From positions 10,152,185-10,216,184 of the forward strand of contig NC_092810.1 of NCBI RefSeq assembly GCF_040954645.1: a stretch of 64,000 nt of DNA. Direction: 5' to 3'. The stretch's first letter is position 1, and every line of letters begins with the position of its first letter. Of this stretch, positions 45,802-55,888 are shown one piece after another. The notes under the pieces were generated by a model. The model searched no databases. It was given only the letters and a program-made list of their open reading frames with translations, and was not told the origin of the DNA. The position numbers and the translations under genes were made by a program. This DNA is from Diabrotica undecimpunctata. Its lineage: Eukaryota; Arthropoda; Insecta; Coleoptera; Chrysomelidae.

Positions 45802-46186
45802 TTCTTCTTCTTGTAGTTCCTTCTCCTATCGGAGGTTGGCTATCATCACAGCTATCCGTACCTTATTGGCGGCTGCTCTAAAAAGATCTACTGAGCTGCA
45901 ACTATACCACTCTCTTAGGTTTCTCAGCTAGAAAATTCTTCGTCTTCCTATAGATCTTTTACCCTTGATTTTACCTTGCATTATGAGCCTTAACATCTCA
46001 TATTTCGCACCTCTGGTAATGTGGCCTAAATATTCCAGCTTTCTTGTTTTGATGTGCTTTATGACCTCGCAATCCTTTTGTAGCCTTCTTAACACTTCTG
46101 CATTTGTAACTCGTTGGGTCCATGGTATTTTCAAAATCCTTCTATAGCACCACATCTCAAATGATTTCAACTTCTTTATGTTATCT
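45802..46186 (-). pseudogene. LINE family B, 3' fragment with perfect 12-bp TSD
   Basis: AGTATGCTAACC is duplicated at 45790-45801 and 46187-46198. The 385-bp insert (minus) reads KKLKSFEMWCYRRILKIPW, TRKLEYLGHITRGAKYEMLR and GKIKGKRSIGRRRIF, then a stop and LRNLREWY. The tail is GAA-rich. A short 5'-truncated copy, by its perfect TSD fairly recent. Confidence 0.9.
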
Positions 46187-46198
46187 AGTATGCTAACC

Positions 46199-46381
46199 AG
46201 GATAGTCAAAAAAGAGAAAAAAGGAAAAATATGATCAATAGAAAAATAATATTTAAAATAAGACATAGGTACATTTTACGACATTCTTATTTTTTATATA
46301 CAATATTGGTATTTAGATACTGTCTACCTCATGTTAATTTTCTTTGCAAATCTCGAATGCAAGGTATTAGTTTCACACCTG
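46199..46381. other. Spacer between two LINE insertions
   Basis: AT-rich, nothing recognised. Confidence 0.35.
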
Positions 46382-46388
46382 GAACAAT

Positions 46389-46471
46389 CTAATTTGTGCA
46401 AAGGAATTGTTGACACACATTCTGACCATGATTGCGCGAATGTGTGTCAACAATTCCTTTGCACAAATTAG
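46389..46471. repeat. 34-bp perfect inverted duplication at LINE D 5' end
   Basis: Left arm 46389-46422 is the exact reverse complement of right arm 46438-46471, with a 15-base loop. The right arm is normal LINE coding sequence (CVNNSFAQIRI). The left arm lies at the insertion start next to the TSD. Confidence 0.95.
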
Positions 46472-48121
46472 AATAGGAGGCAAAACTTCAAAGGCTTTCG
46501 GCATAAGCAGCGGACTTAGACAGGGAGACCCGCTGTCCCCATTACTATTTAACCTAGAATTGGAATATGCAATGCGAAAAATCTATACCAGAGTCAAACC
46601 AGACATAACTGTCAGAGGAGCAAAGATTATTCTCGCATTTGCAGATGATGTAGATGCAGTAGCACAGACAACACTGGAAGTTAAGGATATAGTATCGAAC
46701 TTTGAAGAAGCAACACTAAGCGTAGGCCTGAAAATAAACGAAGAAAAAACTAAATACATGAGGTTTGTTCCAACACAACGAAAAACCGTCACGTAACGGT
46801 TACGCTCCTGCGCACTAAACAAAATACGTTCCAACAAAAATATGATCGTTCATCTCATCGTCCTTCCGGCCGTTCCAACAAAAATTATGATCGCCCATTG
46901 ACGGTTTCGTGACGAAAATTTCAGTAATCTGGCAAATGCATGTACTGGTTGGGATGACTTGCGCACTAGGATTTTATTCTACTTTAAATTTGTTGGGCCT
47001 GGATTAACTTAGATTTTGTATTAAAACAGCAAATTTGTTCAGAAAAAAGAAGTTAGGCTAATGATTTTATCACGTGCTTATGATAGACTTATTATTTATT
47101 TATATTTGTTTCTCGTTATTTATAACTTTATAAATATGACTGACGAAGAAGGAATTAGTGATTTTTCTGATTATTATAGTAGTGAGGATGATTTGGAGCT
47201 ATTAGCCGAACTCAAGGTGAAAAACCAGAATTATTTAGGTAGATTGGTCTTTATTGGTCACCAAATTATGTCAGTTGTTAGAAAATCGTTCCAACATCAG
47301 TTTACAAATTACCGTCACCAGACGATACAAATGATGAACATGCGCATTAAAAACGGTACAAGTAGTTTCGTGACGGTTTTCGGACCGTACAAAAATTGCG
47401 TGTTGGAACAAACCTATGGTCGTATCAAAAAAGGAACGACAGCGAATAAGACAAAACATTACCATAAACGATCATAATTTTGAGGTGTTCAAAGAATTCA
47501 AATACCTAGGAGCAACAATTACCAGTGAAAACACAGGAGAACGGGAGGTTGAAATACGAATACTGGCAGGGAATAAATCATTCTTTGCCATTCAACATCT
47601 AATGAGGTCAAAGCTTCTCTCAAGGCGTGCCAAAATCCAAATGTACAAAACCATAATACGACCAACAGAGACATATGGAAGTGAAACATGGACATTGAGA
47701 AAGAAAGAAATCAATAAGCTATTAGTATGGGAACGCAAAATCCTGCGAATTATATATGGTCCTTGCAGGGACAGCGTGACAAATGAATGGAGGAGCAGAT
47801 ACAACAATGAAATAGAGACTCTTTTCGGGAAAGGAAACATCGTAAGATACATAAAAGCCAATAGATTAAGATGGGCAGGCCACGTGGTACGGAGTGATGA
47901 CGACAGACTGATTAGCAATGTGTTTTGGGAAAGACCAGATGGTAGAAGATCGACAGGAAGGACTAGAAAAAGGTGGAAAGACGCAGTCAGGGAAGACCTG
48001 GAGAAGATGGAAGTAAGGCCATGGGAAATAATAGCACAGGATCGGAATCAATGAAAGGCAATAGTAAACGCGGCAAAAACTCACGAAGAGTTGTAAAAGC
48101 CAATGATGATTGATGATGATT
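46391..48121 (+). pseudogene. LINE family D (RTE-like) with TSD, 5' fold-back and nested Harbinger
   Basis: GAACAATCT flanks the insert (46382-46390, 48122-48130). RT reads NNSFAQIRIGGKTSKAFGI, GLRQGDPLSPLLFNLELEY and ILAFADDVDAVAQTTLEVKD (catalytic FADD). It is then interrupted after KYM by a Harbinger-like element and resumes in the same frame: FKEFKYLGATITSENTGERE, YGSETWTLRKKEINKLLVWE, RLRWAGHVVRSDDDRLISNV and DGRRSTGRTRKRWKDAVRED. The 3' tail is made of GATGATT repeats. Apart from the insertion and a TGA in the last codons before the tail, the frame is open, which suggests a young copy. It is 5'-truncated in RT. Confidence 0.9.
46761..47415. mobile_element. Harbinger/ISL2EU-like non-autonomous element
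   Basis: 655 bp with TIRs AGGTTTGTTCCAACAC on the left and its complement on the right. It is flanked by ATG on both sides (46758-46760, 47416-47418), a 3-bp TSD. Additional inner repeats CCGTCACG and GTTCCAAC occur near both ends. It holds one acidic start-like frame (MTDEEGISDFSDYYSSEDDL, from 47137) that may be the beginning of a lost transposase or accessory ORF. Removing the element and one ATG gives a continuous LINE D frame. Confidence 0.75.
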
Positions 48122-48199
48122 GAACAATCTGTATGGCACCATTTTTGCAGACAATGCATCGTATCTACTCCTCTCCTTTTCTGTCTTCCAAGAATTTTC

Positions 48200-48690
48200 C
48201 ATCGCAATAAAACAAGTAGCATCTTCTTCCTCAGGATTATATTTTTTTTTTCAAAAAAGAAAACTCCATGGTTTAGTGAGAAAGTGAAGACAAAATGTGA
48301 AGAAGAAAAAAAACCTTTTTACAATACAGAACACAACAAACACAATAGGCATATAACCACTAAAAACGAATCAGAAATGCAACAAATACTTTAGTTGGAC
48401 AAATAAAGAGGGAGCAATGGCAGAGCTTCTCAAAACAGATGGAACACGACTTTTACGGAACACATAAAGAAATATGGAGCATAATCAGAGACCACCAAAG
48501 GGATAAACGAACTAATGAAAACGAAACACATTCAGAAGGAAACATGAGTAGACTACTTTCGATACCTATTTGCTAAAGGTGACGATAATGAACTACCAAG
48601 TGTAGTAAAGACGACAAGAGACGGTTCCGTAATAGAAAGACGATCAGTAGGAAGACCACGAAAACGATGGAAAAAGGTAAAGGAAAAAGG
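48200..48690 (+). pseudogene. LINE family A, internally deleted
   Basis: The plus strand reads TPWFSEKVKTKCEEEKKPF and INELMKTKHIQKE, then VDYFRYLFAKGDDNELPS (linker before RT). It then directly shows the family 3' end TTRDGSVIERRSVGRPRKRW. All of RT is absent. The 19380-20260 copy has the same linker and a similar loss of the RT core. Confidence 0.65.
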
Positions 48691-49839
48691 TTCTTCCTGG
48701 TATGGTCGTTGGTTATCTAATGATTCCGTTCACATTTTCCACTTTACTGTTTTAGGTTGATTTATTGGAGGAAATTTATTTGTATAGACACGAGGTAATA
48801 ATTGCTGCTCTTCCAGGTGCCTTACTCCTTCGAGGTCATTTCTTTTTTTGAACAGTTAGGCACCGGTGTAATATTTTCGAGACCAGTCAATTCTGTGACA
48901 TCTACACTAATACCAGCATTATTTTAAACTACAACAGATGCTTATTTTTCGTACTTTTTTATTCTGTAGCAAGAAAATGGCTTTTGTTAAAGCATGGCAA
49001 TTTAGGGAAAATATTAAGGACTTTTAAAAGCCATTAAATGAAATTGCTCCAGTTTGCTTCTTAAGATACGCCTTTCCAAATAGTTCAGCAATATTATAGT
49101 GTGTAATTTGTCTTTGATTTGACCTTAAAAATAATCTAAGAGCTGCAAGTGGTGAGTAGAATCGGGGAAACTTTTATTTGTCCCAGTGTTCTGGGTGGTC
49201 CTTCAAAGAAATATATAAAGTGAACCTATTTCCCTAAGTACAAAACTTGTTCCCTAAGGGAAAAAAACCAGCGACCTATGACGGGTGCGCGAAACAAAGG
49301 CATCAGGACTAGGTGTAAAGACAAACACACCTGCATCTTCGCTCACTGCCCTCTTTTGATCTCTCGCTGCTTCTTCTATTGGCTTAAACAACACGAGCTT
49401 TGTCTTTATTTTTCAACCAACTCGTTGCTGTTGCTTCAATTTTTATTCCAATTTGTACTTTTATCTCTAATTTTTCCGAGAAACTAAGTATTTATAATTG
49501 ATTTCTACAGCAAACTGATTACCTTTCAATTTTTTTTCATATTATGCTTATTTCAACGCGTCCTTCTACTTCGATTGCCTTTTAAATCTCACCATTTGAA
49601 TCACCAGATCCAGACCTTTTTTTCGATTGTCAAAACAATCATTTTCTATAAATTTCAATATAAAACAAGTTGTAGAAAACAATTGTCAAGTTGCAGGTGC
49701 AGAGGTGAAGCTGGGCGTGCCATTTTTACTCCTAACTCTATACTCTATACCCTATACTCCTAACCAAACTTCAAATTGCCAATGTCCAACCATATATGTC
49801 AAGTCATTCAGCACCGGACTACGCTACTACTAATCCATA
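48691..49839. other. No clear feature
   Basis: Short frames without motifs (for example 49278-49487). Nothing recognised. Confidence 0.35.
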
Positions 49840-51814
49840 GAAATGAGTGTGTAAAAGCTAAATGGAATAAATTCATTATTTAGGTTACTGTACATATTTA
49901 TAAAAAATCCCGAAACACGTCAAATTTAAATTATAACTTGACATTCTTTAACGTGAAAATGCAACCCCTACCTTCAACCCCCTTAGAATGACAGGTACAA
50001 CCCCCAATTTTTAAAATACGAAGTATAGGCTTGTGATATATCGTTTAAAAGGTCCATTCTCCATTCAAAAATGTTGTCGCTTTCAAGTTTATTAAGATTA
50101 ATTAAGATAAAATTAATTAAAATCATGTGGTTACCGAAATTCGTTAAAATATACTCAAAACTTATTTCCCGTTTAGGTCTTGATAATGAGAAAGTAAACA
50201 AAAACCATAGCAATGTGGTTTTTAGATGGTAACCATTAAAAAACTTTAAAGAATTTCCGTGGCAACGTTATTTTAACACGCATTAGTAAATTGTTTTATT
50301 TAAGTTGTCAGTATTTTAATTTAAGTAAAAAGTTCGTTCAATTCAATTCTGAAAAATGGTTAGATTAATGGAAATGCATAAAATAACAGTTTTACAAATG
50401 ATTGGTTACGGAGATAACACCCGAACACAACAGGAAGTAACTCGCCTATTTCATGAGAAATTTCCTAATTTACCGTCGATATCCCAAGGAACAATAAGTA
50501 AAATAGAGAAGCAGTTTCGCGAGTTTGGTCATGTAAGGCAGATAAAAAGGCAGCTGCCAATGCACTGAGTGATGAACTCAAATTAGATGTGTTGCTTGAG
50601 TTTCTGGAAAATCCACATACATCGAGTAGACAGGCATCCACTACATTCAATGCTAGCCATACATCGATAGTAAACATATTAAAAGAAAATAAATTGCATC
50701 CCTATAAGATGATACCTACTCAGGAGCTCATGGAAGACGATTTTGATAGGAGAACTTTTTTTGTGAGCAAATGATGGACATGCTGGATAACAATATTATC
50801 CAATTAGAAGACGTTATGTTTTCTGATGAGTGTACTTTTTCACTTAACGGTCATGCTAATCGGCATAATTGCCGCTACTGGGCCACGGAAAATCCTCACT
50901 GGATGAGAGAAGAACACACTCAATACCCTCAAAAGTTTAATGTTTGGGTAGGGATTGTAGAAAACAATATCATTGGTCCCTTTTTCATTGAGGGCAACTT
51001 GAATGGCAACAATTATTTGGCACCACTTCAAAATGATGTCATTCCAACGTTGGCAAATTTATATCCTGATCCAGGAAACCCTCAAGTTCCAGCGAATACG
51101 ATATGGTTTCAGCAGGATGGAGCACCACCACATTACCAACTTAATGTCCGGCAGTACCTCGATACAATGTTTCCCAATCGGTGGATAAGGAGGCGAGGAT
51201 CGATTGAATGGCCAGCGCGATCACCTGATCTTACATTATTAGATTTCTTTTTATGGGGATATGTGAAGAGCCATGTGTACAAAACTAAACCTTCTGATTT
51301 AAATGACTTAAAAGAACGAATAACGCTTGCGATTAGGTTGATCACGCCTGTTATATTAAATAATGTTAGAAGACAGTTTTATTTGAGATTAGGATGTTGC
51401 CAAGACGTTCGTTGTGAACATTTTGAACATCTACTTCATTAATATTCATAGTTCTTTTTCGTGTTCTACATTTTATTACGTTTTGCATTACATTTTATTT
51501 TTTGATTATATTGTAGCAAATTTCAGTAACCATATGATTTAATTTATTTTATCTTAATTAATCTTAATAAACTTGAAAGCGACAACATTTTTGAATGGAG
51601 AATGGACCTTTCAAACGATATATCACAAGCCTGTACTTCCTATTTTAAAAATTGGGGGTTGTACCTGTCATTCTAAGGGGGTTGAAGGTAGGGGTTGCAT
51701 TTTCACGTTAAAGAATGTCAAGTTATAATTTAAATTTGACGTGTTTCGGGATTTTTTATAAATATGTATAGTAACCTAAATAATGAATTTATTCCATTTG
51801 GCTTTTACACACTG
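49840..51814 (+). mobile_element. DD41D mariner-like element, copy 3, with about 310-bp TIRs
   Basis: Inverted ends run from about 49846 to 50155 and about 51500 to 51814. They share GTGTGTAAAAG, TTCATTATTTAGGTTAC and AACCCCTACCTTCAACCCCC. A TA lies after the right end (51815-51816) and near the left end (49838-49839). The left terminus has a few extra bases compared with the right. The transposase at 50356-51442 lies between. Confidence 0.85.
50356..51442 (+). pseudogene. DD41D mariner-like transposase, copy 3, two frameshifts
   Basis: N-terminal HTH (KITVLQMIGYGDNTRTQQEV, SQGTISKIEKQFREFG) and a second HTH (SRQASTTFNASHTSIVNIL) precede the DDE domain: VMFSDECTFSLNGHANRH, TIWFQQDGAPPHYQLNVRQY and ARSPDLTLLDFFLWGYVKSH. 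There are 41 residues between the second and third D. The C-terminus FEHLLH is present. Only two frame changes (near 50545 and in the T-run near 50757) separate three open parts, so this is the best preserved of the three DD41D copies. Start chosen at the ATG of 50356. Confidence 0.88.
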
Positions 51815-51816
51815 TA

Positions 51817-52432
51817 TGTATATGACAACAGTTAGCATTCTTGTGCTCCATATTAAGAATCCTAAATTGGGTTAGTTTAAGTTACGCAATTAGGATTTGT
51901 GTTATATTCATATAAAGTGATACGCACATGGATCAAAGCTCGAAATTCTGTCAGACTTTAATTACACCTTTCAGACTTGCTTTTCTTAGTTTATTTCAAA
52001 GCGGGTTTTATTCGATTTTAATAACTGTGATTATAATGAATGTTTTTATGTTAAGATAATACTATCTCGTACGCTTATTGCCAGACAAAGAACATGAATT
52101 ATAATTTGTGTAAATAATACAATAAATATTAAATACTTGGTTCGGACAAAACCGGCAATGTTAATTTAAAGGAATTTTAATATAAAAAAAGTGGATTATT
52201 ATTTGATTATTAAAATTATATGTAATAATATGACTAAAATTAGAAATAACTAAAAAAAGCAAAGTTATTTAATGGCATTAGTTTTATATGAGTCACCAAA
52301 GACAATAATCCTTAAAAAAATGTATCGAACATATTTAAATAAAACACGTACCTATGAATCTTAAATTCCGTTGGTCACTCCATAACTTGAGGGTGACTTT
52401 ACCGATTTCATTTATATTTTTTAAGTTTTTGA
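51817..52432. other. No clear feature
   Basis: AT-rich spacer. Confidence 0.35.
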
Positions 52433-52434
52433 TA

Positions 52435-55118
52435 GGGTAAATGCGTATAAGAGTACGCACTTAATATTAAAAGTGCGACAGTTTTTTATTTTTGCGAAAA
52501 TGGACTATTTATTATTCCTCACATTGTTAATCAACCATTTAAAAAGATGATTTAGAATAGTTTTAAACCATGTTTGTATTCAAATAAGAAATATTTAATT
52601 TTGTTTACGAAGCTGCTAATGCGTACTCTTATACACAAATTTGCATAAGAGTACGCATCTATATGTGAGTACGCACATTACTGAAGTGTACAAAAATATT
52701 AAGACATTCCAAAAATCAAACTTTATTTCTAAAATAAACGCAACACAAATACATAAAAAAAATATGAAAAGTATGTTTTAGAACTCATTTTTATTTCATC
52801 TTTAAATCCATTGCTCCTACTCACAGTTAGAACACATGAAGTCTCCTGTTACGTAAGTCGTACAAGATTCGTGCCACCAATTCTTGCATTGAAAGCACAT
52901 GATCCAGTCTTCAACAGAATTTGAATATAATTTTTGACATCCTGGGCACGTTACATCAGGATCATTTTCTTTATTCCCTTTTTGAACTTTGCGCAATGAT
53001 TTACTACAACTAGGCACTAATTTTCTTTTTATTCGTTCCGTCTTCTTTTTTTGTTCTACTTATTTGGTTTTTTTCCAAATTCTTAAGTTATTTTGTATAT
53101 GGGCTACTGGAAAGTATTTCGGACTTTTGAGATTTTGTTTTGCGTCGATTAGGCTTTTCTTTAATTTTGGGTAATGGTAAAATCTCTGCCGCTGACACTG
53201 ACATATTTAAGCTATTAGTGCTAACTTGTGATGGTATTAATACACTATTCGATATCAAGATTAGCCACATCGAGAGGCGGTGTAACGTGAAAAGAGATTA
53301 GATCATCTTCATTCTCAGGCTGCTTTGAAGGAGGTATTACTTCGAATGGTATTGGAAGCTAAAGTCCATTATTTTCTTCTTCTACACGGACTCCATTTGA
53401 AGTATTATCTACTACCGCGCTTACTGGATTGTCCAACGGTACGTCGGTAGCATAGGAAGGTGCAAAATCCATGTCATTAAACTGATCAGGGTTAAACGGA
53501 TATATTCGCGATGCTTTAAAAGAATTTTTGGCCTTCTGAATATTTGCTACAGAACCATAAGTATTACTAAATAATCCAGCAACTTGAAATTGTGTAATTA
53601 CTTTACCTGGATTACTTACCATCCACTTGTCACATTCCCTATTGTAGGTTTTTTTAAAGGACCAAAAAAAACCAATATCCAGTGTCTGTAGTTTATGCCT
53701 TGAATGAGACGGTAGATATAAAAGATCAATGTGATTCTCTCGGCAATATTTTATAGCTTGCAGGTCACGATGAGAGCTGTGATTGTCGAGAATTAAAAGA
53801 ACTTTGTTCTCAGCACTGGGTTTGGCAAACTTATTAAAATGGATTAACCACTTACAAAAAAGATCCGTGTTGATATATCCAGATTCAGAAATTAATTTCA
53901 GAGTTTCACATGGTGCATTTAAAAACGGCTCTTCATTCATTCTTTTTCTGGGGAATATGAGTGCTGGAAGAATATAGTTACCTGTGGAGTTCATGCAACA
54001 TACAGCCGTTACAAGTTGTCCACGATCTGCACTAGCTACCTTCCCTACAAGTTTCTTTCCCTTGCTCGCTAATGTCTTGGGTAACTTATTAGGCACAGTT
54101 GATAAACCCGATTCATCCATGTTATATATTGAACTTGAAGAGTATTGCCTTAGTTCATAAAGATTTTTAAGGTTATCGTAAAATCTTGTTACTTCATTTT
54201 TATTAAAACCTATAATTCGGGCCATGGAACATTTTTCTGGCTGTCGAAGCGCAATTTTGTTCCGCTGACAAAATCCTCTTACCCATGACTCACCAGCTAT
54301 TTATAGATTTCTATTAAAATGGTGAGAAAGATTATTAGATTCAGCAAATTTATTTTTTTTTGTAATTCCATAAAACATCTGATCTAATTCTCGTATATGT
54401 TGTGCTAAGTCGGCTTCTAGATCGCTTGAAATATCGCTTTGAAATCATCCCAATGATTTTGGTACATTTCCACACTTTAATCTTTTTCTTAATGTGGCCT
54501 CATTTATTGCCATATAATTCGCTAAACTTCTTTTACTACATCCTGCTTCTAATTTTTGCTGTATTTCTCGTAAGTTTTCTTCAGTAAAAATTAACTTTCT
54601 ATCGGTTTTTCGCTTGTACCGACTCATTATGAATTTAAAATCTGAAAATAAAAAGAAAACTTAAAACAAATAAAAAATTGTTTAAGAGTACCCAACTGTG
54701 TATAAGAGTTCGCATTGCGTAATCTTATACATCAATAACTGCGTACTCTTATACATATGCCTTTTGTGATTTTAAAGCGTTTATTACGAAAACAAATAGA
54801 TTCACGTCCCATTTTTTTTAAAGCAATCTCTATTTCATATAAATGCAGTCTAAAATTATTTTGTACAAAACTGATGGTTTGCTTACCTCTCAATTGACTA
54901 AATTGTGAACACACAAGATTATACACCTGAACTGCAACTATTTGCAGCGACTATATTGACAAAACTAGGACAATAATGTAGATTTCTGTTTATGACCGTG
55001 CAGTAGGAATGTATTTAGAATGCCTTCAAGTAAAAATTACTTTAATAGATGGCGATATATATTAAAAATAATAGGTGCGTACTCTTATACACATGCGTGC
55101 TCTTATACACACTTACTC
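52435..55118 (-). mobile_element. Tigger/pogo element with reiterated TAAGAGTACGCA ends
   Basis: The ends are GGGTAAATGCGTATAAGAG on the left and GAGTAAGTGTGTATAAGAG on the right (reverse complement), with TA at 52433-52434 and 55119-55120. The motif GTATAAGAGTACGCA, in either orientation, recurs several times in the first 250 and last 440 bases (near 52445, 52620, 52645, 54698, 54718, 54742, 55078, 55098). These are probably transposase-binding sites. Confidence 0.8.
52800..54627 (-). pseudogene. Tigger transposase with C-terminal PHD finger
   Basis: The order on the minus strand is HTH_psq (MSRYKRKTDRK, CSKRSLANYMAINEATLRKR), a broken CENP-B-like part, and then an open 288-codon catalytic part. 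Catalytic residues are SIYNMDESGLSTVP (D), VLLILDNHSSHRDL (D) and LQTLDIGFFWSFKKTYNREC (D). Next are the SRIYPFNPDQF and DMDFAPSYATD motifs, then ILPLPKIKEKPNRRKTK. Last, in another frame, is a C4HC3 finger (TCPGCQKLY, MCFQCKNWWHESC, FMCSNCE) at 52817-53017. Breaks: frame change near 54445, TAG near 54300, a stop at 53359, and others before the finger. PHD-tailed Tigger transposases are known in insects as far as I recall. Confidence 0.85.
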
Positions 55119-55120
55119 TA

Positions 55121-55877
55121 CTTTGTAAAGCTTCTTACGGAAAAAAATTTAAAAAAATGGCATTCATTTTTCTTTGTTTTTGTTAACAAAAACTTATTTT
55201 TTGACGTATGTTAATTTGCGCGTAAAGTTACTAATTGTTATTAGTTGTCTGTATCAAAAAGAAGTTGTTTTTTGAATTCCACTCATACATTGTTTCAAGT
55301 TTTACAAAATATAAAGCTCTTAAACATGAATGAAACGTACAGTAAACATCAGACCACCACACTACTGTGTGACATAAAAAATAGACGGTAAGAAAAAACT
55401 AATAAAATTAATTAACTTCTTTTTAGCTTTCCCAAATAATTTGATGGAACTTTTTGTCTCGGCTGTCAGTTTCTCTGTGTGAGGGCTTGATTATGTTGTA
55501 GTCGGGGCGCAACTCGAAAATGACAAATGATGTTTGCGAAGCCCCAAATTGAACAACAATGCCGAAACATTACCGCGCTCATCAATTTTCTACGCTTTGA
55601 AAGAAATAGCTATATAGTTATATGAGTATACACAGTGGCGCAAATATAACTGTAACCCCTTTAGACTCGTAGTGGGGACTACCAATAAATTATAGCTGCA
55701 AATACATGCAAGAGTAGTATTCCATCGTCTGAATTTTTTGCAGACATAATAGATAATCAAAAAATTGATTATCTTTAACAATATGTTCTAAAGCTATTTT
55801 CTTGTGGCATGTTAAATTAATTACTATTTAAATGGAAAAAAACCACAATTAAAGGTTAAAGTTAATTGACGTTTTAA
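55121..55877. other. No clear feature
   Basis: AT-rich, no recognised gene. Confidence 0.35.
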
Positions 55878-55888
55878 TTTCCACTTCG

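Noticed and set aside
47061..47477. 138-codon plus-strand frame as a gene
   Set aside because: It runs from inside the Harbinger-like element through its right TIR into LINE sequence; only the part from about 47137 could be element-encoded.
47592..48222. Three minus-strand frames of 71-118 codons
   Set aside because: Antisense of LINE D; no motifs.
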